NCBI GenBank assembly: GCA_002690925.1
Contig: NZGD01000219.1
Span: 1 to 32,002, forward strand
Length of the DNA: 32,002 nt
Origin: Rhodopirellula sp.
GTDB lineage: Bacteria; Planctomycetota; Planctomycetia; Pirellulales; Pirellulaceae
Reading direction: 5' to 3'
Positions 25,620 to 32,002 of this stretch are shown here, piece by piece; positions within the stretch are counted from its first letter, which is position 1, and each line of letters opens with the position of its first letter. The notes beneath the pieces were generated by a model. That model did not search any database, had not been told where the DNA came from, and saw nothing but the letters and a program-made list of their open reading frames with translations. Position numbers and translations under genes: made by a program.

Positions 25620-26609
25620 TTGAATTTACAATACATCGTTCGTTCGCTTGGCGTTCTGGTTTTCTTTGGCTCGGTAAGCGGAGCTGCTTTCGGGGCTGGC
25701 GGTGAAGCTTTCACTGATCCCGCCAAAGCTGGGCCTGACTTTGCGTTGCAGGGTGAATACAAGGGAAGCGTTGAAACACCTGATGGCATTAAAACCTACG
25801 GGGGCCAAGTCATCGCTCTGGGCGATGGGAAATTCAGGATTGTTGGTTACGAGGGTGGTCTGCCCGGCGATGGTTGGAGTCGCGGTGACGGGCAAACCAC
25901 GATGGATGCGGAGTCCAAGGATGGAAAAATCACTGCTAAGTCTGAACGAGCTGATTTGGTGATTGGCGATGGGAAAATTGCAGTGCAGGTCAACGGTCAA
26001 GAACTGGGGAGCTTGAAGAAGGTTGAGCGAAAGAGTGATACGCTTGGAGCGAAACCGCCCAAGGGTGCTCTCGTTTTGTTCGATGGTAGTTCAGCCGAAA
26101 ATTTTCGGGATGGAAAACTGGTCGATGGTAAGTGGCTCGGAGCAACTAATTGTGAGAGCAAAAAGAAATTGGGGGACCATCGTCTGCACATCGAATTTAG
26201 AACTCCTTTCATGCCTAAGTCTTCAGGTCAGGGACGCGGTAACAGTGGCGTCTACATGCAGAGTCGTTATGAACTGCAGGTACTCGACTCATTCGGTCTT
26301 GAAGGAAAAAACAACGAGTGTGGTGGTATCTACTCGATCTCGGAACCGATTGTGAATATGTGTTTGCCGCCACTTGCTTGGCAGACGTATGACATCGATT
26401 TCACTGCTGCGAAATATGATGCTGATGGTAAGAAAACAAAGAACGCGCGGGCGACTATCAAACACAACGGGTTTGTTATCCATGATGACCTTGAACTCAC
26501 TCATGGGACGCCAGGTCGACACGGTGAGGGGCCAGGACCAGACTCTCTCTTCCTGCAGAACCACAGCAACCCGGTTGTGTTCCGGAATATTTGGGTCGAG
26601 GAAAAGTAG
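25620..26609 (+). CDS. Secreted DUF1080 (3-keto-disaccharide hydrolase family) protein
   Basis: A 329-residue exported protein with a signal peptide (core about 9-25, cut near AFGA) and two parts. Residues about 40-140 are a small beta-rich region I cannot name (FALQGEYKGSVETPDG...GKIAVQVNG). Residues about 148-329 are a DUF1080 domain with its standard landmarks: ALVLFDGSSAENF, LHIEFRTPFMP, GRGNSGVYMQSRYELQVLDSFG, CGGIYSISEP, WQTYDIDFTAAKYD and the end LFLQNHSNPVVFRNIWVEE. The family has a concanavalin-A-like fold and includes enzymes acting on keto-sugar disaccharides and related glycans; Pfam names it 3-keto-disaccharide hydrolase. The start is a TTG with GAGGT upstream. A strong terminator follows the stop after 32 nt. 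The gene lies about 290 nt beyond the two-propeller operon and may be separately transcribed. Confidence 0.9.
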   Translation: MNLQYIVRSLGVLVFFGSVSGAAFGAGGEAFTDPAKAGPDFALQGEYKGSVETPDGIKTYGGQVIALGDGKFRIVGYEGGLPGDGWSRGDGQTTMDAESKDGKITAKSERADLVIGDGKIAVQVNGQELGSLKKVERKSDTLGAKPPKGALVLFDGSSAENFRDGKLVDGKWLGATNCESKKKLGDHRLHIEFRTPFMPKSSGQGRGNSGVYMQSRYELQVLDSFGLEGKNNECGGIYSISEPIVNMCLPPLAWQTYDIDFTAAKYDADGKKTKNARATIKHNGFVIHDDLELTHGTPGRHGEGPGPDSLFLQNHSNPVVFRNIWVEEK

Positions 26610-26911
26610 TCTGCCCGACGCGGTTGCCGGATACAATTCAGAAAAAACACGCCGGGCATTCTGCTTGGCGTGTTTTTTTGTGGAATGCCCGTACCTTGTT
26701 GTGTAGTCCGCATGCCCGTTGAAAGGTGCCAAACACTCTTCCGGTAGGTGCGCGAAGTGATGACTACGTCTATTTGCTCTTCGTCGGCAGAAATAACCTA
26801 AGGTCAGCCGAGGATAAGCGTCATCTACAGCGAGTCTTGCCTATTTCGATACTGTGTCTCGTGACCGGTGAGCGAGACACCGATTTTCCATTCTCTGGCA
26901 GGTTCCGAAAA
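26610..26911. other. Intergenic region with terminator
   Basis: About 300 nt after the DUF1080 gene. The first part holds the terminator at 26642-26679. The rest presumably carries the promoter of the lipoprotein gene. The frame of that gene stays open back to 26726, but the added 62 residues precede the signal peptide and are not credible. Confidence 0.5.
26642..26679 (+). terminator. Rho-independent terminator of the DUF1080 gene
   Basis: Arms AAAAAACACGCC and GGCGTGTTTTTT pair perfectly over 12 bp around a 13-nt loop. The second arm runs into a seven-T tract. The A tract on the other side makes the structure also usable on the minus strand, although no minus-strand gene ends here. Confidence 0.85.
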
Positions 26912-27442
26912 ATGTCGTGTCGTTTTAGTCTCACACTCGTGCTTTTGCTGCTCCCTTGCGGTGCTTGCTCGCATGATGAAGATGATTCAAGAAGTTCACA
27001 AGCCGTCACTAATACGGATTTTGATAGGGCAGACGTGGCGGTAAGTCCATTCGATGCGGGGACTGAGACTGCAAAGCCGCTCAGTATGCAGGTCGATTTA
27101 AGCGGACAGTTTTCGCGCAAGTCCGATCGTTTCGATGTTGAGGCTACTGAATTGCACAGCGACTTGCTGAAATTGGTCGTGGGTTATGGTGGCGGTTGTG
27201 CAACGCATCGATTTGTGGTTTGGACTGACAATTCATTCAGTCAAAGCCAACCACCAGTGATCAAGTTGTTTGTTGCGCATGACAGCAACGGTGACACATG
27301 CGAGGCATTGATTCAAAGAGCTCTCTGGATTGATTTGTTCCCCATCAAAACTGCATTCTTAACGGCGAACCCAGGTCAGACCAGCGGCATTGTCTCGATT
27401 GAGTTGGAAAACAATGGATTGAGCGTGCAGTACAGTTTTTGA
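26912..27442 (+). CDS. Putative lipoprotein of unknown function
   Basis: A 176-residue protein from the ATG at 26912 with a lipoprotein-like signal: MSCRFSLTLVLLLLPCGAC, a basic residue then a leucine run ending in PCGAC, with the second cysteine (residue 19) the more likely lipidation site. A polar linker of about 40 residues rich in D and S is followed by one compact domain (VEATELHSDLLKLVVGYGGGCATHRFVVWT...AHDSNGDTCEALIQRALWIDLFPI). The GGGCxxH and GDxCEA segments each carry a cysteine that could form a disulfide or bind metal. I recognise this pattern only as one recurring in bacterial lipoproteins of unknown role. It is convergent with the second cytochrome gene; the 80-nt gap shows no clear terminator. 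Confidence 0.7.
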   Translation: MSCRFSLTLVLLLLPCGACSHDEDDSRSSQAVTNTDFDRADVAVSPFDAGTETAKPLSMQVDLSGQFSRKSDRFDVEATELHSDLLKLVVGYGGGCATHRFVVWTDNSFSQSQPPVIKLFVAHDSNGDTCEALIQRALWIDLFPIKTAFLTANPGQTSGIVSIELENNGLSVQYSF

Positions 27443-27522
27443 TGCCGAAAATTACGCCTGCGAATAGGCTCGCTGGTGGGAAAATTGGGGCTTTGTTCGT
27501 CACCAGGACGGAAAAATGCTGC

Positions 27523-30500
27523 TCAGTTGTTGAGGAATAAATCGCTCTTCACAATCTCTTGGACCATGTCACGCAAACGGGCATCTTCACCACCAAGTGC
27601 TTCCACAATCCGATCCACCTCGCCGCGGTCGAGCGTTTCCAGTTGACGGCCAATGGCATACGTCAGCATTTTGGATACTAGACATTGGACAATCTGAATC
27701 CGACGTCGTTTCAGCATCTGCTTGAATTCGACAATGTCCGCGATCGATTCACCAGTCGATAGCGTTGTGGAAGTGTCGATAGGAACTCGCGACCGTTTGT
27801 AATTGTCTCGCCACCGTCCAACGACATCAAAGTTCTCAAACGCGAATCCCATCGGATCTATTTTGGCGTGACAACTTTTGCAGGCTTCGTGTTTTCGGTG
27901 CAGTTCAAGCTGTTGCCGAATCGTTTTAGCTTCCCGGGTATCGGTGGGTAATGGTTCAACATCAGGTGGGGGTGGGTTGGGTGGCCTGCCAAGTACGTTT
28001 TCCAGCAACCATGAGCCACGGATTACCGGTGACGTGTCGACTCCATTAGCTGTCGCCGTCATCACACCTGGTAGCGTGAAAATACCACCTCTTCTCCGGT
28101 CATCGAGAACGACCTTGCGTAATTGGTCTCCCCGAACCCCCTCCTGTTTGTAAATCCACTTGGCCAAAGTGCTATTCATGTACGTGTGGTCGGAGTCGAT
28201 AAATTGTTCGATTTGACCATTGGTTGCAAGTACGTGTTCGAAGAATGTAACGACCTGTTCCATCAACATCGGTTCAACTTTCAGATTTTTGTAAAACTGA
28301 TAGTCACCACCGGAGGGGGGCATTTTTCCCAGCCGATCCATGCGAAGCCAAGTTGAGGTGAAGTGCTGCGTGAAAGCGGCCGCCTTGGGGTCTTGAAGCA
28401 TGCGCTCAACCTGTCGTTTGAGTTCAGCCGCGTTGTTTAACTTGCCCGCAGATGCCAAGTCAAACAAGGTTGTATCAGGCATTGATGACCAGAGAAAATA
28501 ACTCAAACGATTGGCAATCTGGTAGTCACTCAGAGGGCCAGGCTGCTCTTTCATATACAAGAATTGGGGAGAGCATAGGATTGCTGCATAGCCATCCTGC
28601 ATTGATCTGATCAGGCTCGGTACATTTTCCTGATTTTTCGCTGCTTGCACTGCGTGTAAACCTTCCACCGACAAACGCCGATGACCAAATCCCGGACCAC
28701 TCCAGCCAGCGCGGAAACTATTGGGTTGGCCATAGGCGAGATATTCAACACGAATCGTGTGCTCTCCAATCGCCAGTGGCACCTTCTGTTTACGATGGGC
28801 TGCTCCATGCAGCCCGTCATGTTCCAAAATCGTTTCCTCGTCGATGATGATACGTGCTCCGTCATCCGACGCCATCTCGATAAGGTATTCACCCTCGATT
28901 TTTGTTGTTAGTTTTCCATTGAAAACAATGGCATAATATTCTTTCTTTTTGGCAACGTTGATATCGATGTATCCCTGCTTCAGTTTGCCGGCATGAAATG
29001 GCTGCAGTGACTCGAAATCGGGTAGTGCATTCCACTTTCCCTCATAGGCCTGATACTCCAGTTCTGAGATGCCACCGGGCATTTGAACCATTGCATCTGT
29101 GTTTTTCTGAAGTACCAATTGCACATACGGTTCAACCTCTTTAGAGGTGACTTTTCGCCGGAAGGCTCGGCGAGCAAAACGTGTCATCAATTGACGGATT
29201 TCAGTTGCGGTTCCGGACCCCGTGCCATAGAGAGCGCGGTGACTCTGTGGAGGCCATGATTTGATCACAGGAGTAAGGGTGAGGCGATGAATGCGAAGAT
29301 GGGGCCCTTGGTAGCTTTTCTTGAAAAGCACGCGAGTCATTTTCAGAGGCCACTCATCATGCCCCGTTTTGTCAAGCTTTTTGTCTGGGCGGGCCCGATA
29401 GCTGTCCGGGAAATAGGTTTCGACGATTTTCTCCGGCCGGAAGTTACGGTCATGTTGGCCATTTTCCCAACCCAACCACGGAATCCAGCCTTGATCCATC
29501 CACGTTGACGTTGTGAAGCTGTGCCGCCTTCCATCTGCAGGGACGGTCCACAGCGTGAGTGGCGTCGAAGTGGGGCCTTCGATGCCGCGATTGCCAGTGT
29601 CAGCAATGTTCAGGCACAGTTGAAACGGTGCTTCACGGTCAAGCGTGATCAGGTCCTGCCATGGATGTTTGGGATTGTGCGCCGATACCTCGACGGTGAT
29701 CTGATATTCTGCGGAGTACCCCACCCCCTGCCGCATGTCCGAAGGTGCAAGTCGACCGTAACGCTCGTAGCCCTGTGCGATCATGTCAAAGTTGGGGTTG
29801 AATTCCCGCGATACCGTTTCGATCGGGTGTTCGCCGTTTCTTTTGCCCTTGACGAGGTGTCCAGAAAACTCAAGCGGTGAAGTGTCTGGTTTCGGCTCCA
29901 AGTGGGTTGCCTGACTGAGCGTTTCTTCAGCAGCTTCGAGCGTAAGTTGTAAGAGGAAATCTGACATGACCAGCCGGTTTCCTAAATTGAAGAATCCGTC
30001 TTCTTCTTCATCCTCCGGAAAAAAACGCAGTGGATCAGTGCCGGTGCGTTCAACGCTGCCGTTGCCATTATTGTCTGTCAATTTTGAACCTGTGGCGCCG
30101 GGGCGATAGTCTGCTCCTCGTAGATGCAGCAGATCACGAAAGGTATTACGCAATTCGTGTCGATTCAATCGCCGAAGCACTGTGTGACCGCCAGTCGTTT
30201 GTGCGATTTCGTAGGCTCTTGCCAACGCTGTAGTCAGCGTGTTGATTACTTTCTCCGTCTCGTCTTTGGCCGGCTGCGGTTCGTCTGCAGGTGGCATTTC
30301 GCCCAAGTTGAGTTGATCCAGAACGTTTTGCCAGATTTCAAGAGTCGTGACGCTGCTTGAATTGTGGTCAAGGTTATCGAGCCTGATGCCACCTTCTGGA
30401 TTCTTCTCGCCATGGCACGAATAACAGTGTTGTTTCAGAAATGGTGTGACTTGGGTTAATACCACGTCTGCTAGGACTGTTGACTGCGGAAGCAGGCAGC

Positions 30501-30597
30501 CGGCCATCAGGACTAGCCACGTAAAATTGGGGAGTTGGAAGCCTCTTTGTTCAAAAGGCCCTTGTGGATTTGGAGAAGAGCTAGTGGGTTGTAGCAT
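27523..30597 (-). CDS. DUF1592-type multidomain c-type cytochrome with internal PA14-like domain
   Basis: A 1024-residue exported protein. A hydrophobic signal at about 26-43 is preceded by an unusually long polar N-terminus, so a later start is possible but no better ATG is obvious. The first heme c site CYSCH (58-62) is followed by GEMPP (99-103), the usual N-terminal cytochrome module. DUF1587 lies at about 141-215 (LRRLNRHELRNTFRDLL) and DUF1595 at about 465-505 and 655-690. These two parts are separated by a PA14-like beta domain at about 512-645 (GEYLIEMASDDGARIIIDEETI). DUF1592 lies at about 690-815 (YQIANRLSYFLWSSMPDTTL), DUF1588 at about 830-930 with a second CKSCH (906-910), and DUF1585 at about 955-1022. 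It is a presumed periplasmic redox protein. The DUF1552 gene lies upstream on the same strand, 93 nt away. Confidence 0.92.
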   Translation of the reverse strand: MLQPTSSSPNPQGPFEQRGFQLPNFTWLVLMAGCLLPQSTVLADVVLTQVTPFLKQHCYSCHGEKNPEGGIRLDNLDHNSSSVTTLEIWQNVLDQLNLGEMPPADEPQPAKDETEKVINTLTTALARAYEIAQTTGGHTVLRRLNRHELRNTFRDLLHLRGADYRPGATGSKLTDNNGNGSVERTGTDPLRFFPEDEEEDGFFNLGNRLVMSDFLLQLTLEAAEETLSQATHLEPKPDTSPLEFSGHLVKGKRNGEHPIETVSREFNPNFDMIAQGYERYGRLAPSDMRQGVGYSAEYQITVEVSAHNPKHPWQDLITLDREAPFQLCLNIADTGNRGIEGPTSTPLTLWTVPADGRRHSFTTSTWMDQGWIPWLGWENGQHDRNFRPEKIVETYFPDSYRARPDKKLDKTGHDEWPLKMTRVLFKKSYQGPHLRIHRLTLTPVIKSWPPQSHRALYGTGSGTATEIRQLMTRFARRAFRRKVTSKEVEPYVQLVLQKNTDAMVQMPGGISELEYQAYEGKWNALPDFESLQPFHAGKLKQGYIDINVAKKKEYYAIVFNGKLTTKIEGEYLIEMASDDGARIIIDEETILEHDGLHGAAHRKQKVPLAIGEHTIRVEYLAYGQPNSFRAGWSGPGFGHRRLSVEGLHAVQAAKNQENVPSLIRSMQDGYAAILCSPQFLYMKEQPGPLSDYQIANRLSYFLWSSMPDTTLFDLASAGKLNNAAELKRQVERMLQDPKAAAFTQHFTSTWLRMDRLGKMPPSGGDYQFYKNLKVEPMLMEQVVTFFEHVLATNGQIEQFIDSDHTYMNSTLAKWIYKQEGVRGDQLRKVVLDDRRRGGIFTLPGVMTATANGVDTSPVIRGSWLLENVLGRPPNPPPPDVEPLPTDTREAKTIRQQLELHRKHEACKSCHAKIDPMGFAFENFDVVGRWRDNYKRSRVPIDTSTTLSTGESIADIVEFKQMLKRRRIQIVQCLVSKMLTYAIGRQLETLDRGEVDRIVEALGGEDARLRDMVQEIVKSDLFLNN

Positions 30598-30690
30598 GGA
30601 GCTGTTTCAGGACACCGAGGACTATGAATGCCAAGCAGCGAGTACCGGGATTTCTTTTAGGTCGCTGCTGGAAACCAACCAACGCGGCGA

Positions 30691-31980
30691 TCAGTTTGAC
30701 GCATACTCGAGGCCACGGAGGGTTCCGCTGCTGGAGCCAAATTGTTCGAGGTCGAGCCCGCTGTTTCGAAGGATGGAAAGCAGCAAATTGGCAGCGGGAA
30801 CCCGTTCGTGATTAGCGTCAGGATAAACCTTGTGCTCTCCATGCTGAAAACCACCACCGGCAAGCACCAGCGGCAGGTTGGTGGTTGAGTGCGTTCCTGA
30901 TGCCATGCCGCAACCAAAAAGGATTGCAGTGTGATCAAACAGGGTGCCGCCGTTGATCAGGTCCTGCTGTGCCTTCAATAAGTCAATCAGGTAGGACATC
31001 ATCGAGATTTGAAATCCCTCGATTTTCTTCAATGCCGCTACAGGTTCCTCGCGTTCTCCGTGGTGAGAGAAGCCGTGATAGCCACCACTCAGACCAAAGT
31101 CTCCATTGACAAAACCACTTGTCATGGTGATGGCTCTGGTCGAGTCTGTTTGTAGTGCCAAGGCGATAATCTCAATCATCGCTTTGAGTTGTTCCTGGGT
31201 GCTGTTTCCGGGATTGGGCTCTTCGACTTCTGTTTTCGGTTTGGCGCGTTGCAACCATGGTTCTTGTTGCGTGATCTTTTGTTCGAGCGTGCGCACCGAG
31301 TCAAAGTATTCAGACAGTTTTCTGCGATCTCTTTGGCTGATTTTGACATCCATTGCTTTCGCCTGTTCCCTGACAACATCAAGAATACTTGAGTGCCGTT
31401 CAAATTGTTTTTTCTGAGTAATCTTTGCTTCTGCCGAATCCTCGTAAAACATTTTGCGATAAGCAGCACGAAGGTCAATTGAGGGAACTTGCACACCTGT
31501 TCTGGTGAAGCTCAGTAGATTGCGCTCGCGGCACCCAAGTGTCAGCGATGGAAACCGAGTTGCAGCGCCGTGGTGCTCAGCAAGCTTTTGGTCCAAACTG
31601 ATGTTGCCTTCAGCGTAATTATGAGCAAGGACGGGACGAACTCCGCTTAGCAAGACGGGCACGCCCTGGTGTCCACCGGTGAAGCCATGGTCCAGATTGG
31701 AGAAGACTGTGAAGTCCTTGCGGTGCCTTGATAAGGGGGTCAGTGTTTCTGGCAACTCATAGTTGCTTCCCGGTTGGTCTGCTTGGGGAAAGAAGGCTTT
31801 TTGGTAAACACCGTAGTTGTTCGAAAGGCAGACAAAGCGTTTGACCTTCCCTGAGTCACCTGCTTTCAGCTTTTGTTTGGTTGATGCACTCGCTGTTTCG
31901 GGAATCCCCTCAAGCATCGGCAATGCCATGAGAACACCACCGTTGCGTAAGAACCTGCGACGCTCGAGTGTGGATTTCAT
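30691..31980 (-). CDS. DUF1552 family exported protein (second copy)
   Basis: A 429-residue DUF1552 protein with a twin-arginine-like signal (R7-R8-R9-F-L-R followed by NGGVLMALPML, ending near ETASA at about residue 32). The family landmarks are present: KVKRFVCLSNNYGVY near 45-59, LPETLTPLSRHRKDFTVFSNLDHGFTGGH near 76-104, the LTLGCRERNLLSFTRTGVQVPS region, KLSEYFDSVRTLEQKITQQEP, and the C-terminal LFDHTAILFGCGMASGTHSTTNLPLVLAGG. The sequence is clearly different from the copy at 7975-9273, so this is an old paralogue rather than a recent duplicate. It is transcribed before the cytochrome gene (93-nt gap), the reverse of the order in the other pair. Only 22 nt of upstream sequence are in the window, so its promoter is not seen. 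Function is unknown. Confidence 0.9.
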   Translation of the reverse strand: MKSTLERRRFLRNGGVLMALPMLEGIPETASASTKQKLKAGDSGKVKRFVCLSNNYGVYQKAFFPQADQPGSNYELPETLTPLSRHRKDFTVFSNLDHGFTGGHQGVPVLLSGVRPVLAHNYAEGNISLDQKLAEHHGAATRFPSLTLGCRERNLLSFTRTGVQVPSIDLRAAYRKMFYEDSAEAKITQKKQFERHSSILDVVREQAKAMDVKISQRDRRKLSEYFDSVRTLEQKITQQEPWLQRAKPKTEVEEPNPGNSTQEQLKAMIEIIALALQTDSTRAITMTSGFVNGDFGLSGGYHGFSHHGEREEPVAALKKIEGFQISMMSYLIDLLKAQQDLINGGTLFDHTAILFGCGMASGTHSTTNLPLVLAGGGFQHGEHKVYPDANHERVPAANLLLSILRNSGLDLEQFGSSSGTLRGLEYASN

Positions 31981-32002
31981 GGAACAAGCTCTGTTGTTGG
32001 AA

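Noticed and set aside
1..32002. Search for tRNA, rRNA, CRISPR arrays, insertion sequences, phage genes and toxin-antitoxin pairs
   Set aside because: I saw no cloverleaf-like sequence, regularly spaced repeats, transposase motifs or defence-gene signatures. A formal covariance-model scan (tRNAscan/Infernal) was not possible here.

Overview
The window comes from a bacterium of the phylum Planctomycetota. The evidence is the gene families themselves: two pairs of a DUF1592-type multidomain c-type cytochrome with a DUF1552 protein, a DUF1559 pseudopilin-like protein, a secreted sulfatase, ThuA and DUF1080 proteins, and a Tat-exported sugar isomerase-like protein. This mix is typical of marine Pirellulales/Planctomycetales. 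GC content looks close to 50% by eye. I cannot name the genus.

Layout. Positions 1-3.2 kb (+) hold a membrane-anchored hypothetical protein, a CrtI/RetSat-like FAD oxidoreductase and a fumarylacetoacetate-hydrolase-family enzyme; the last two are 16 nt apart. 3.3-5.6 kb (-) holds a hypothetical membrane protein and an aldehyde dehydrogenase. 6.0-7.5 kb (-) holds a small lipoprotein followed by a DUF1559 protein, ending at a strong hairpin. 8.0-12.0 kb (-) is the first cytochrome/DUF1552 operon, with a 4-bp overlap. 12.4-17.9 kb (+) holds a secreted hypothetical protein, a rhomboid protease, a sulfatase and a DUF6159-type membrane protein. 18.0-19.0 kb (-) is the sugar isomerase-like protein. 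19.4-21.2 kb (+) holds an unknown 124-residue protein, a PNPOx-like flavoprotein and a DCC-family protein. 21.5-22.4 kb (-) is ThuA. 22.7-27.4 kb (+) holds an FG-GAP propeller protein, a PQQ-type propeller protein, a DUF1080 protein and a lipoprotein. 27.5-32.0 kb (-) is the second cytochrome/DUF1552 pair, in the opposite gene order to the first.

How it fits together. Most products carry a Sec, lipoprotein or Tat-like signal, so this is largely a cell-envelope and periplasm gene set. Sulfatase, DUF1080, ThuA, the sugar isomerase-like protein and the cytochrome/DUF1552 modules are the families planctomycetes use or are thought to use on (sulfated) polysaccharides. They are scattered in short operons on both strands rather than forming one locus. 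I found no rRNA, tRNA, transposase, CRISPR array or phage gene. The most notable structures are the two cytochrome modules: gene order is inverted between them, and each cytochrome carries a different putative ligand-binding domain at a different place in the chain. Four clear hairpins mark transcript ends.
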